A stretch of 64,000 bases of DNA, taken from contig CM057456.1 in the NCBI GenBank assembly GCA_016271365.2, forward strand, positions 164,090,501 through 164,154,500, given 5' to 3'. Position 1 is the first letter of the stretch; each line of letters begins with the position of its first letter. Positions 31,446 to 43,383 of this stretch are shown one piece after another. A program made the position numbers and the translations under genes. A model generated the notes under the pieces. It did not search any database and had not been told where the DNA came from. It worked only from the letters and a program-made list of their open reading frames with translations. The stretch is from Neoceratodus forsteri (lineage: Eukaryota > Chordata > Ceratodontiformes > Ceratodontidae).

Positions 31446-32945
31446 GTCTTTAGCCTGGAAACCTCATGCACCCCCCAAAAAAACATGGCTCAGTTCAGGG
31501 GATGGCAGCAATGCATACAGTACCATCTTTTTGTTATTTGCATGACTCCTGAACAAACCACATTTTTCACTGCACCACTTTGGAAAGAGCATTTGTTCTT
31601 GGCGTGCAGTTTTGTTTTTATTATGGATCAAGTTTGTTACTGCAACTCTATCTCAGAGGACCAGTACTGCATGTTTTTCTGTGTTACAGGTTTTGGATAT
31701 TTGGCATCTCAGCTGCTAAATCACATGCCATTACTGTGGTGTCTGCCTACCTACTAACTGCCTAGCTCAACTGCCCAACTGGCCTCCTTTGCATGGAACA
31801 TAGTTCAGTTTTATTGCTGTGGGGTTTTGGTGGTATCTTTACTGATCTGTTCATCGGCCAGGAGTATCTGGTATTTCACTTATCACTAGCTCTTCTTTGT
31901 GTATAATGGTTGTTTGAAAAGCCATTGGTACAATTTGCATACGGACTAGTTTATTTCTGCCTTTTTTTTTCAGTCTGCCAAGGCATGACCACTGACTCTG
32001 ACTCAGAGCCAGAAATTGTGGATGAAACATAACAAAAACAAACCTGGAGCACAGGCAGAGACTTTGAAAGGATGGTAACATCTATCAGATGAAGGAGGGC
32101 GTGGGATTTTCTCCGAGGATTTCTAAGTCAGCCTCAGCCCTGAGTTGCATAAATCAGTGAAAGATCAATTTCTTCAGAATTAAAAAGCTGAAAATAAGTG
32201 AAACTAACTTATTACAATTCTGTCTCACTGAAGAAATACATGGAAAAGCAATGGATTCCCAGTTAAGTCTGCGCAGAGACAAAGGACTATTGGGTGGCTT
32301 TTGCAAGGATGATTTGTACAAATCGAGGTGGGATGAGGCATTTGAACTTTGTTCATTAGCTGAGCCTGATCCAGGACACAAGGAGTTAGTAACTTAGTGG
32401 GTCAACTCTTCGAATCCTTTGATATTTTCGCTTACCTGAGGGAAAACCCAGCAAAAAATCAAACCTCTTTATTCTGCTCAATGCTCATGAAAAGCAGAAA
32501 CACTGTGGCCATTCAGCAGTGCCAAAAGTTGTGTTTCTAAGTCCCAACAGTGCTGATGTACCATAGCCCATTCAAACTCAAACAACGCCAAGCTGCTGTC
32601 TGAAAGAAAGAAAAGTTGCTTGAAATACAGCCTTCTTATACACTGAGCACACCCTGTCCAGCATTACCTGGCTGCTCTAAGTGATTTGGTGCTAGTGGAA
32701 TTTTGAAATCCTAATCCACCATTGATTGGGGAGGTTCAGCACCACATCTATGACTGACGAAATTGGATCGGGAGGTAGGGATATTTGCTGCAAGGGGGAA
32801 GGGGGACAAGAGACAACTCAGCATAAGCATTTTTTCAGTAGAGATCAGGAGGAAGGGAGGAGGGAGGAGGAGAGTCAAATGATGACATGGGATCACAGTG
32901 GGACTCAGGATGGGCTTTGTTGTTTTTTGCTGGAACAGACTCATG
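31446..32945. other. No gene recognised
   Basis: Mixed sequence with accidental frames only. No repeat family identified. Confidence 0.35.
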
Positions 32946-33375
32946 GTCAGTTTGCTGACCCATAAGGCACTACGTGAACAGGGACCACACTATTTGCAAG
33001 ACCTCCTGTGACCCTACCACCCCCTCCATCCACTCCGTTCCACTGGTGAGGGATTGCTAGAGGTTCCCAGGGTCCATTTGAAGACCTTGGGGGTGAGATC
33101 TTTTGCGTTCATGGCCCCGACCCTGTGGAGCTGTCTATCTCATCAGGTTAGAGAGTGCCTCTCCACTGAGTCCTTTATGACCGCCTTAAAAACATATTTA
33201 TTTAGATTAGCATTTTTAGATGCTTTTTAATCAGGAAATGCTGCTTATTGTAACTGAATACTTTTGATTAGCGTTTTTATACATATTATTGTTTGTTTTA
33301 ATTATTTTCTGTACAGGCGCTTTGATAATTTTGAACGCGCCCTCTATAAATAAACGTGACTTGACTCCGACTTAT
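32946..33375 (+). mobile_element. L2-like LINE, 3' end
   Basis: The plus strand reads LLTHKALREQGPHYLQDLL-like sequence, then SFAFMAPTLWSCLSHQVREC and LSTESFMTALKTYLFRLAF. In L2-type elements the C-terminus is APALWNSLP....TFKS.LKTHLF. The 3' UTR follows, ending GCGCCCTCTATAAATAAACG, the usual L2 terminal form. The 5' part is absent. Confidence 0.78.
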
Positions 33376-33393
33376 CACGCTAGTCAAACCAGC

Positions 33394-33395
<2 letters not shown>

Positions 33396-33437
<42 letters not shown>
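33396..33437. repeat. (GT)n microsatellite
   Basis: About 21 uninterrupted GT units just 3' of the L2 fragment. Confidence 0.97.
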
Positions 33438-33438
<1 letters not shown>

Positions 33439-33599
33439 CATGTGCCACAAGACTAGGCTCACAGCACTTCATGGACTCAGGCAGTGCCAGCAGAGATAAC
33501 GAATAAGCAGTCAAAAACATATATTTTAGTGTGCTATTCATGGATGCCCCTAAACAGCCAGCACCCTTAGGGTGCTGCCTACTTAGCCTATGTATAAAA

Positions 33600-33905
33600 A
33601 CTACCCTGGTGACAAGAAGAATTTGAGGGGAAACAGCTTCAGATTGGCTGTAAGGAAGGTATGAGAGGAAAGCCAGGAGGTGCTACTTTATAGAGAGAGT
33701 AGTGGAGGGGGGAATAAGTTACCAGAGGAAGTGGTAAGTGCCAAATTTGTATCCAGCTTCAGGAAGGGGTGAGATAAATTATTAGGAGGGTGAAGGTGTC
33801 TATGGGGCTGGGGCACCACGTAACTTAAGGGGTATGGGCTCTGTATCAGGCAGACACAGATAGCAAGGCCTCCTTCTGCTGAGAAATGTCTGTATTTCTA
33901 TATTT
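33600..33905 (+). mobile_element. CR1 3'-end fragment
   Basis: The plus strand reads GNSFRLAVRKV, ESSGGGNKLPEEVVSAKFV and SSFRKG, the C-terminal block of CR1 ORF2. CTGAGAAATGTCTGTATTTC near 33,880 is the 3' end. It is about 125 bases left of another CR1 in the same orientation. Confidence 0.72.
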
Positions 33906-34058
33906 GGTGCATGACAAATGGAACTGATACTAAGAATATGCAGTCTGATTATAAACTGGCATATACTACAAGGTGGCTAAACCCCATTTTTACCCTTCCT
34001 GTCCCCCTTTTATTATTACAGCTAATTCTGCAGTGGAGACTACAACTACAATTCTATT

Positions 34059-34690
34059 TTGATCATCAGTAGCAAGGAAGTGGCTACCACAGTCAAAGAA
34101 AAAAAGAAGGCATACAGCATATACCAGGAAACCAAAACTGAGAAAGACTGGGAGTCATACAAGGAAAAAATGAGAGAGTCTAACAAACAAATTAGAAAGA
34201 CAAAAGCCCAGACAGAGGAAAAGATAGCAGAAGGGGCAAAGAAAAGAGTCAAATAATTTTTTAGATACATTACAGAACATAGGAAGGTAATTAGGGGGAT
34301 GGTAAAGATTGCTACTGAAGAATGGAAGTGCACCAAACATGATCTAGAGAAAGCTGAAATCCTCAACAAATGCTTCTGCTCAGTGTTTACCAAAGAGGAC
34401 CCAGGGGGATGTCCCAGCCCTGAAAAAATACAACACCCCAGGACCAGGAGTAGACACTAGTCCCTTTACAGAACCAATGTATGGGAGGTGCTAAATAAAC
34501 TAAAAGCAGACAGAGCCATGGGACCAGTTGAGATGCACCCCAGAATCCTTAAAGAACTGGGGGCAGAATTAGAAGCCCCTCTGGCACTTCTATTCACAAA
34601 ATTCTTGAAGAGTGGTGTGGTACCTGAAGATCTGGAAAAAGGCAGTAGTGGTTCCACTTCACAAATCAGGCAGTTGCGAAAAGGCTAGTA
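34059..34690 (+). pseudogene. CR1 linker and RT N-terminus
   Basis: The linker has EVATTVKEKKKAYSIYQE and IRKTKAQTEEKIAEGAKKR, then a stop. Next is ILNKCFCSVFTKEDPGG. The RT frame (34,488-34,688) has LKADRAMGPVEMHPRILKEL and LEAPLALLFTKFLKSGVVPE. It leaves frame near 34,620. Confidence 0.8.
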
Positions 34691-35190
34691 ATTACAGACC
34701 GGTGAGCCTCATATCTATAGTTGGGAAACTAATGGAGACACTACTCAAACAGTGGATCATAGCTTTCCTCAAAACTAGCAGCCAACAAGACCCTAAACAG
34801 CATGGTTTCACTGCAGGTACAGTAGGTCATGCCAGACAAATCTGCTTGAGTTTTTTGACTATGCTACAAAAATAGTGGATGATGGTGGGGCAGTAGATGT
34901 GGTCTACCTAGATTTTAGTAAAGTCTTTGACTTAGTTCCTTACAGAAGGTGGGTAAAGAAGCTTGACTACACAGGGGCTGGTCCAGAAGAAGTCTGGGTA
35001 CAAAACTGGTTACAAGGCAGAACACAGAGGATACAGGTTAATGGAACACACTCAACAGAAGGCTGGGTGACCAGCGGGGTGCCCCAAGGCTCAGTACCGG
35101 GGTCTCTGCTTTTCAATGTTTTGATAGCAGACATCACTGATGGACTAGAAGGGAAGGTGTGTCTGTTTGCAGATGACACCAAAATATGTT
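34612..35190 (+). pseudogene. CR1 RT core with intact FADD
   Basis: Frame 34,612-34,875 has KKAVVVPLHKSGSCEKASN, YRPVSLISIVGKLMETLL and PKQHGFTAG. Frame 34,875-35,192 has VVYLDFSKVFDLVPYRR, WVTSGVPQGSVPGSLLFNVL and CLFADDTKIC, then a stop. YLDFSK and FADD are both kept. Single-base shifts near 34,870 and the stop at 35,190 break it. Confidence 0.85.
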
Positions 35191-35195
35191 AAAGG

Positions 35196-36065
35196 GTGGA
35201 CACTTCAGAAGGAGTGAGCAAGATGGAAGTTGACCTCAAGAAACTAGAAGAATGGTGGGGAGTGTGGCAGCTTAGATTTAATGCCAAAAAGAGCAAGGTC
35301 ATGCATATAGGAAAGAAAAATCCAGGAAAGGAATATTACCTAGGAGGTGAAAGACTGGCGGCCTCAAACCAGGAATGAGATCTGGGAATCATAATCTCAG
35401 ATGACTTGAAGGTTAGTAAGCAGTGTAAGAAGGCAACATTTAAAGTCAACAGAATGCTGGGGCTGCATTGGGAGGGGAATCATGAGCAGGAGGAGGGAGA
35501 TGGTACTAGCAGTGTATAGACTGCTAGTCAAGCCTCACCTGGAATATGGAGTCCAGTTCTGGAGGCCTCTCCTCGGGAAGGACATTGACCGGGTGGAAAC
35601 AGTACAGAGAAAGGCGACAAAAGTGATTCAGGGTCTGCAATACATGTCCTATGAGGAAAGACTAAGGGAACTGAATATGTACTCCCTGGAGCAAAGAAGA
35701 CAGAGAGAGGACATGATTGAAATATTCAAGTACCTAAAAGGCATTAACAAGGTACAGGCACAGGAACTTTTCACTTCAAGAATGGCTCCAAGACCAGGGG
35801 ACATGACCTCAGGCTACAAAGAGGGAGGTTCTCTACCAACACCAGGAAGTTTTTCTTCACAGAAAGAGTGATGGACTCCTGAAACAACCTGCCCCAAGAG
35901 GTTTTGGGGGTCAACACTGTGGGATGATTCAAGAATGCATGGGATAGACACAAAGGAGCCCTGACTACAAAGGAAAACTTGAGTGTCAAAATAGGTCTAA
36001 AACAAATGGCCAGACTAGATGGACCTAGCGGTCTCTTTCTGATGCCAACTTCTGTGTTTCTATGC
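35196..36065 (+). pseudogene. CR1 RT thumb and C-terminus
   Basis: Frames 35,196-35,378 (EEWWGVWQLRFNAKKSKVM) and 35,482-35,871 (LVKPHLEYGVQFWRP, RVETVQRKATKVIQGL, YEERLRELNMYSLEQRR and MIEIFKYLKGINKV) follow the family order. Near 35,870 the last block reads VMDS-NNLPQEVLGVNTV-like sequence in another frame. Confidence 0.82.
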
Positions 36066-37765
36066 TAAACTAAATGCTGTCATCAAACCCCCTCTATAAA
36101 TCTGGCTCTAGAAATGAAATCAGAAATTTCAGACCCATTTCACTCCTTGCACCACTTTCCAAAATTATTGAAAAAAATCGTCCTCAACCAGACCGACTTC
36201 CTTAACAAATACAACATCCTTTCCAGCTCTCAGCATGGTTTTAGAGACCACCACAACACAGAGACTGCATTGACAAATTTTACCCATGATATTTACCTAG
36301 CCGTTGATGATAACCTCTACATAGCCACTATTTTCATATACCTTGCCAAAGCATTCAAGCTGGTCGACCATGGCATTCTCCTAAAAACCCTTGCCAACTG
36401 AATGTCTCCAACAATGTAGTCAACTGGATCCACAACCATCTCAGTCACAGGACACACAGAACCTTGATCGAGGGTCACCTCTCTGATGTCTGTCACATTA
36501 AATAACAATGTCCCATACGGCTCCATTCTTGGCCCCCTACTATTCTCCCTCTTTGTTAATTCCCTCCCAGGCATATGCACCTCCACCAAGCTCATACCTT
36601 ACGTGGATAACACAGCCCTTTACTGCAGTGACAAAAAACCCTCTGCACATCACCGCAATCTCCTATCTAACTTTAGCAGACTACACTCCTGGTTCACCAC
36701 ACATGGTCTTGTCCTCAATGCCAACAACAACAACAAAAAAAAAACAAATTCATGATTTTTTCGGGTATCAGGAAAAACATCGACTTTGACTTCTTCCTTG
36801 CAGACAATGATGGCAGCCTGATCGAAAGAGTCTTTGAATTTAAATATCTTGGGAACCCTTTAACAGCCACCTTACCTTTGGTAATCACATAACCCTTCTT
36901 ACAAAAAAAGTGCACCAAAAATTCAGAATGCTGTACTGTACTAAACAATTCCTCACCCCTGACTTCAGGGCCTAACTCGCTGGCAGCTTCCTGCTCCCCC
37001 TCCTTGACTATGGTTCCCCAGTCTATTCTACCCCCTTCAGAAAACGTAGACAGACTAAAGTCCACCTACCACAGCATCCTCCAGTTTGTCTCTGCTCTCC
37101 CCAGGACAACCCATCACTGCACTCTACAGAAAGGCAAATTGGCTTCCTCTCGAGGACAAATTCAACAGCAAAACCTGTACCTTCGTCTTCAAATCCCTCA
37201 ATGGTCCACTTCCTGACAGCATCGCCTGCCTTTTTCCCCAAGCCTACTCAGCATCCTTGCAGTTCCACTATACTGCACCTCCCATGGTCAATGCTCATGT
37301 ATAGGGGCACTAAATTCTTCAATGTGCTTCCTCAATCTTTCTGTCAGTACCTGCCCATCATTGTCTTCAAAAGCACTCTAACAAACCTTCTCCTTAACAA
37401 TTCTGCGTGCAACTGCCCCTAACCTATACCTTCCTTTTTCCCCTAACTCCCTTTACTTTCCCCTTAATCACCCTGCCTTTCCCTCAGTCCCCTAAGTTTT
37501 CCCCAACAAAGTTCTGTAATTATGGTGCTACTAAAATCTAATAATTCATTATGTCAATACCCCAATCGATCTGTACATATTCCTCCAATTTGTACATTAT
37601 TTACTGTAACTTTCTCTGTTTTTACCTCAAATGTTTGTACATAATTCTCTAGTATTTTTTGTATGATTTCTGTAAATGTACCCTAGCCACTGGAGGCTTG
37701 TAAAAATGGACAATTTTGCTCACATGACTTTCCTGAACAAAATAAAAATTGAAATGAAATGAAAC
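36066..37765 (+). mobile_element. L2/Rex-like LINE, 5'-truncated
   Basis: RT-like sequence begins right at the end of the CR1. Landmarks are RNFRPISLLAPLSKIIEKI-like reading near 36,115, ILSSSQHGFRDHHNTETAL, ATIFIYLAKAFKLVDHGIL, then YGSILGPLLFSLFVNSLPG and LIPYVDNTALYCSDKK. The catalytic pair YADD is changed to YVDN. The C-terminus gives TAPPMVNAHVYRG- and NVLPQSFCQYLPIIVFKSTL-like sequence (37,260-37,400). The 3' end is AATAAAAATTGAAATGAAAT. It resembles the L2/Rex1 group, more than CR1. Confidence 0.72.
36114..36760 (+). pseudogene. RT core of the L2/Rex-like LINE, catalytic pair lost
   Basis: Frames 36,114-36,401 and 36,486-36,755 together cover the RT blocks A to C. The first is open for 95 codons and the second for 89. 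Between them 85 bases contain the block VVNWIHNHLSHRTHRTL in a different frame. The YVDN for YADD change, the poly-A-rich run at 36,722-36,748 and the shifts show it is inactive. Confidence 0.72.
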
Positions 37766-37868
37766 TTTACAAACAACAAACCACTGCTGCAGCTCACCAA
37801 AGTAGTTGGGAGACAGAGTGAAAGGGAATGGGTGAAAGTTCACTAAGCTGCTGTCAAATGCTAGGGGG

Positions 37869-37908
37869 GAGATAGAGAGAGACAGAGAGAGAGAGAGAGA
37901 GACAGAGA

Positions 37909-37967
<59 letters not shown>
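37869..37967. repeat. (GA)n microsatellite, interrupted
   Basis: A ~100-bp purine run, mostly GA with a few GACAGA and GGAA interruptions. It produces long accidental Ser/Leu-rich frames on the minus strand that are not genes. Confidence 0.95.
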
Positions 37968-37971
<4 letters not shown>

Positions 37972-38120
37972 GATGGCTGGTGGCACTGTGCCAAAGTGCA
38001 TGTGACACAGAGAAACAGAGCACAGGAGACATAGCAGCATATGGAAAGGCTGCTCCTGGAGAGTTTTGTGTGCAGGAACGGCATTGAAACACTGCTGGAA
38101 GAAAAATGCCAACAGAGCAC

Positions 38121-38153
38121 CAGAGAGAGAGAGAGAGAGAGATAGAGAGAGAG
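38121..38153. repeat. (GA)n microsatellite
   Basis: A second, shorter GA run 150 bases to the right of the first. Confidence 0.9.
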
Positions 38154-38604
38154 TGTGTACAGTGCCAAGTAATGAGAGATGATGGCAGCCACACACTCAC
38201 CAAGGCAAATGGACAGACAGTGTGCGAGTGCCAGGTGGTAGGGAGAGCACGTACAAATGCTGATGTTATAAACTATAAAGCAAAACCCTACTAGTTACAG
38301 TTGGGGGGAGGGGCTCATGGTGCAACATGCTGCATGAAAAATTCTGGGATTGGCTCTGGCAATCCATGGGAGGAGGGACAGACAAAGTAAGGCACACTGT
38401 TTCGTAACTGTTAGAAATAATTTTCTGAAAAACAAACTTCACAAATCAGTTTGCAATAGTATGTTTGCAACTTATGTTCTTATTAAAGGAATGAGATGTT
38501 CATCTGTTGTTGCAGACTACTTTTCAAACCAGCAGGACACAGATACATTTCTCCTTTTCAAACCTGAAGAAACATTAGTTTTGTTTTTTTGTAGAAAATG
38601 AACA

Positions 38605-38770
38605 ACACATTTTATAAGTGCAATAATCCTCTCCAGGCCATGACTGTATAGGGACATTAATGCACTTCCTGAGTGGTTGGAAGGCACTTGGTCTTCAGCC
38701 TCATGTCTTACGATGCACCTAGGGTGTGCATTAATGTTCCCATACACCCAGGGCATGTAATGGGTTATAG
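38605..38770. repeat. Hairpin (MITE-like) repeat
   Basis: GTATAGGGACATTAATGCAC (38,646) pairs with GTGCATTAATGTTCCCATAC (38,726): 18 of 20. The stem extends outward through CCAGGCCATGAC against the CCCAGGGCATGT side. It begins with AAGTGCAATAATCCTCTCCA, similar to the starts of the hairpins at 53.3 and 53.6 kb (GCAATAAGG(A/C)ACTCC). Confidence 0.7.
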
Positions 38771-38851
38771 CTTACATACCCCCAAAAAAAATGCTTTAAA
38801 TTTCTTTCATGTGACATTCATAAGAAATCAGCTCAGACTTATGGTTGGCAA

Positions 38852-39029
38852 ATTAACAGACACAGCTGATTATAAAGTAAAAAGGGCAAACAGGATGAAA
38901 CTCTTTGCAGAGCCACTTATTTTTAGTTTGTGGTTTACAAATTAACAGACACAGATGATTATAAAGTAAAAAGAGCAAACAGGATGAAACTCTTTGCAGA
39001 GCCACTTATTTTTAGCTTAGGAATCAGAC
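38852..39029. repeat. 89-bp tandem duplication
   Basis: ATTAACAGACACAG starts at 38,852 and 38,941. The two 89-bp units differ at a few bases only (e.g. AGCTGATT/AGATGATT, AAGGGCAA/AAGAGCAA), so the duplication is recent. Confidence 0.93.
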
Positions 39030-42000
39030 ACTTAAATAAAACAACAAAGGCAGATACTGACTCAGTTGCTCATAGTTTTCACCCCAGATGAACTAAACCT
39101 GGCTATCAGCCACACTGTATATTAGGTTTAATAGAATAACCAAACACTTCTGGATTTGCATCACTGGTATTATGTGCTCAAAATATGATAATCCCAATGC
39201 AGCTCCTGTGGCCAACCCTGGCTTTTGTTTTTTTACCTGATAAAATATTTAACAAATGAAACTGGCATTATTCTACCTTAAGGGTCTCCACACAAGGTTA
39301 AACAACAGTAATAACACTGAAATAAAAGCATGGCTATCTTATTCCGCTGATTGGAAACCACACAATGGAACATTGTTAGGTGAGTTCTTTTAAATAAATT
39401 ATTCTGAAGTACAGTGTGTTGAAATAAACTACATAGCCTGCAAAGAGGACCTTGCAACAGCTTGAAGTTTGTCTCTGGCCTCTGCCTCTATGACACCTGA
39501 TCTGGCAGGTCAGCCAGATAGTCTGGGGACTTCCCATTAGGGGAGCAGTTAGGTAGACAGTTAGGCTCCCCTTGGAGTGGTGGAGCTGGGGGTTTATGGC
39601 TGGAAGGGAGGAGTGAAGGATATAGAACCAGCAGTCCTGTGATGCTGGTTCCCTTCTCTCATTTACTCTGGCTGAAATTCTTACCCACCGAACCGCATAA
39701 AAGCAGGGTAAGGGGCTGGTAAGTAGCTAGGGAACCCATCTGTCCCACTCAAGGGGATCACCTTAGGGGTCAAGGAGGAATGTTCACATCTTATTTCTTA
39801 TCAGGTTTTTTGGATTTTTTGCCTCCTTTTTTCATGGAGAGAAACATTAAAGTAGATTTAGAGTTAGGGACATCACAATCTTGTAAATGTGCCATCATGG
39901 TAGTTTCACAAAGAGTGCACAAAGGGGCAATGGAGGAAATTCACTTGTGTCACAGATGGTTCCCCCATGGCTAGCAGGAGATGAGGCCCTGGTGACCATG
40001 CACCCTATGGGGGGTAGGTCAGAGGATAGCTTCTTTGAGCTCAGACTGAATGTGAAGTGGTGTCTGATTGGAAGGGGTGCACATCATATGGCCCAGGAGC
40101 CATCCCTTATGCCTTGGAGGCCAGTGTCCCTCCAGAGGCCATATCCTTTGGGAGTATTGGGTCTGCTTAGAAGGCCCCCAGTGAGGTAAGGGACAGACCA
40201 GTGTAAGACAACTGAAGACTTGCTGAAACTCCCAGGCTGTGCACGTCACACTACTGATGTATCTGGGCTTTTCCTCAATAAACATAAGGTTGTGGCCATT
40301 TCTCCAAAGCACTGTGTAAGTCTCCTTTTGTTAGAGTGAAAGGGAGGAATGTGACCTGTGTAAACTCTTCTCCCTGGTCTAGAGATATTTTGAGGGCAGC
40401 AACATTTTCAGGAAGGGGACACACATAAACTACTAGCTTTCACTGTCTTGAACTCCCAGGCTGAGGCTTGACCACCAGAGCTCCTCTGACACATGGCAGG
40501 GTGAATGGAGCTGAAAAACAAAGGGATTAGCAGAACGTGGCACAGAACAAACATGAATGTCCAAACTGGGGAACCCTTAGAAGACTGTGGACGTAAATAT
40601 ACATCCAGAATCTATACACGTTCACACATATTCTGTTCTCAAAGGGTTAACAAACAAACTAGGATCCTTTTATTCTTCTGTATGAGCACACAACTACTGG
40701 TGGATGGTTTGAGTTTCCAATTTCATATTTGATCTTATTTCATTAAGCCTCTTTAATGATCACCAAGGGTTAAAAAGTCCAGGCATCTATGGGGTTGCAG
40801 GCTGCCCTAGTGGAGTACAACAAGCTGGTTACTGGCCCAAATGGAGGCACACTTGTCTCTTTCTAGGAGCTGACCATCCCTGGTGGCAAAAATGTGGACC
40901 TCTTGGGCTGACTAGCCCATCTTTCCTAGTACCTCCCAGCTGGTAGCTAAAACAAAATTCAAGTGCTTCTAAGGTACAGCACTGTCTTTAATTCTGACAC
41001 ATACTACTGAATTGAACTCTGACTTCTCAGAGCTCTTGTCACTGAAAAGAACCCCAAATACCTTGGGCTTTATATGCCCAATTTTGTCTTGTGGGCTATT
41101 TTGGATCTGTGTCTAGCTTGGCATCACAGAGTCTCGGGGTGAAGCATACCCACCAAGAAACACCCTGGAAATCATTTTCCTAGGCAAAAACAGGACTCTT
41201 GATAGAGAATTAACCTCTGTCCTTTCACTGGAAGGGAGGGCACAACTAGGTGCCAATGTAGTCACTTTACATGTCAAAATGAATTAATATCACCTCAGTC
41301 CCTTTGGCCATAGGTTTCTCCATTTTTTGTTCTTTCAGCAAGGCAACAGTTTTTCTCTTCTACTGTTCTCCTGCTAGAGAGGGGAAACACCCATTTTGAG
41401 GGTTCTGTACCAAAGGCAGCTGCCATGGCAAGGTCCTTTGTCAATGCCAAACTCTACAGAGAAATGTCAGAGCATGGGAGCAGTCACTGTGTGTCTGATG
41501 CCCATCCCCACCAACTGAATATTGCCAGTCTGTGCTCTTCAGCTTAGGCTGTCGACTTCACCTTTGAACACCTACTCAGACCACCAGATCCACTGCTCTG
41601 GGGGCATAGAGAATTACATGGCTAGAGGACAATAGACACTCTTTAATGGTATGTAGCTCCTGGGGGGGCTATACCCAAGAAAACATCTATACATTTTGTT
41701 TGTACTTTTCTGGATAAGAGGTTTACTTAGGCACTGTGGGTACTGATACAGTTAAAGATGGTGACTACCCAAAGAAATTATTTCCTGCTAGCCAAGTGAA
41801 GAAACTGTGGGCTCTCATGCAAGTCATTGTGATGTGTAGGTCTATTAACAGCCTATTGGAAGTTGACAGAGGTTTCTTTACACTAATACCAACTTTTTAG
41901 AATGGGGGAGTTTGCTGACCTATAAATGATGTCAGCATATTCAGGCAATGGTATTAGTGACAGGAACACAAGTAGTTGTCAGGTTTCAGTGCTGAAGCCG

Positions 42001-42535
42001 TACCTGTTTCCATAGAGAATACCATGCTTCGGTATACAGCTTTAAAATGTTCTTCATGTGTATTAATGGGGAGACCATGGTTAAGATACAGATGTACCCA
42101 TAGGTGCTGGAATGGGGGGGCCACTATTGCCATGGCCCTATCATTTTCATACGTGATAGGACATGGCTCCATCAGTTTTTCAGTCTTGTTTGTTTATTAC
42201 TAGGGACTGTTCCTTTAAAATGCAGCATGTGCAGTAAGCAGTGTTACTTTCCAATCACTCTATCTGTGGCTTTCAGGGTGTCAGTAGAGTTTTGAAAAGT
42301 CAGGGTCTGAGTAGTGTTGATGAGGGTGGGCTGGGTTCATGGCTTGCTTAGTTAAGGCACAGTGTTCAAACTTTAAAAATGAAAAGGAAGGGCTAGATCT
42401 TCAGGTGGGTATCAAGGAACTAGGCACTGGAAGCTGGTGTCAATTATTGGGAGTGGGCAGGGTTACTCCACAGATTGCAAATTTGGATGAGAAAAAAATG
42501 TTTCTGTGGAGATGATTTACCCCTTACATCCTTGG
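39030..42535. other. No gene recognised
   Basis: 3.5 kb of low-homology sequence. Only short accidental frames (up to about 100 codons) are seen; none has recognisable domains. AATAAA at 40,281 has no gene in front that I can support. Confidence 0.35.
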
Positions 42536-42539
42536 TCCT

Positions 42540-42870
42540 ACCACTTTTCAGACCATTTTGCCACAAAAGGATATATCCTGCATACTAAAATCAATTACCA
42601 CTTTGATTGTGTTTCCATTTATTGAATGCATGAGGAGATTACTTGCCTATATGATATTTGAGTGGTATAGCCTTTGTCTTCTTTATGTTAAGCACCAGGT
42701 AATGTGGGATTGACCATTGCTGGAGTCCTGTTGAAGTCAGCTTGAAGATTTCTTCTTATAATGTAAATAGAACTTCCATTCATGTAGATGATTGTACCAT
42801 CTGCAGTAAGTACAGATGTGCATGTGACCCACCTTATGTTGGGAAGCTACCTTGAGGCTGGGATGCTGGC
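42540..42870 (-). pseudogene. Faint LINE reverse transcriptase remnant
   Basis: The minus strand near 42,700-42,830 reads LTADGTIIYMNGSS and then LQADFNRT. In LINE RTs this place reads YADDT(x)3-(x) and ends with a helix before a W. A further frame gives LVLNIKKTKAIPLKYHI-like sequence near 42,650-42,700. The second catalytic Asp is Gly. No other RT blocks survive clearly. Confidence 0.45.
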
Positions 42871-43107
42871 CATTTCATGTCCTGACACATGAAATATTTG
42901 AAGAACCAGAAAGGATACAAGGTTTGAGGCAAGATATCAGGGCTTCCTGTGTCTCCACCTTGGTGGAGGAAGGTTGTGGAGCAACTCTATCTGAAGAGAA
43001 ATGGACGAGTAAAAGAAGGTCCAGGGGTTTCCTGTGAGATCTCCCTTCTGGGGGTTGGTATGGAATCCTAGTGAGAAAGATAGACAGAGACAGAGAAACA
43101 GAGCACA

Positions 43108-43128
43108 TGAGAGAGAGAGAGAGATAGT
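43108..43128. repeat. (GA)n microsatellite
   Basis: Short GA run; part of a longer purine-rich stretch at 43,077-43,150. Confidence 0.85.
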
Positions 43129-43383
43129 GGCAAAAAGAGTGTCAGAGAGGAGATTGTACCATGGCCTACCATTGGCAGTGCCACCAGAGTTTTCTGTCCC
43201 AGTTTTACCTAGGGCAGGTATGGATCCATAGGTACAGGAATGAGTTCAAAGGCAACCTATTCACTGTGCATTAGCCTGCTAGCCACACATTTATCTAGCT
43301 CTTTCATTAGCCATGACAAGAAACTGTCCATTTCCAAACAGGCAGTTTCCTGGTGAGCACTGAAACAATGCCTAGCACATGAG

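Larger units (their letters stand above)
34030..36065 (+). mobile_element. CR1 LINE, 5'-truncated, ~2.0 kb
   Basis: It starts in the linker and runs through RT, thumb and C-terminus. The 3' end (36,005-36,065) reads AGACTAGATGGACCTAGCGG and TTCTGTGTTTCTATGCT, the CR1 terminus. It ends exactly where the next LINE begins. It is the best preserved RT in the window, with few breaks. Confidence 0.88.

Noticed and set aside
37649..38203. Long minus-strand frames rich in Ser and Leu (up to 184 codons)
   Set aside because: They are translations of the (GA)n microsatellite; three frames are open at the same place, as expected from such a repeat.
40270..40300. AATAAA near 40,281 as a gene 3' end
   Set aside because: No open frame or exon-like sequence in front of it; such hexamers are common by chance in AT-rich DNA.
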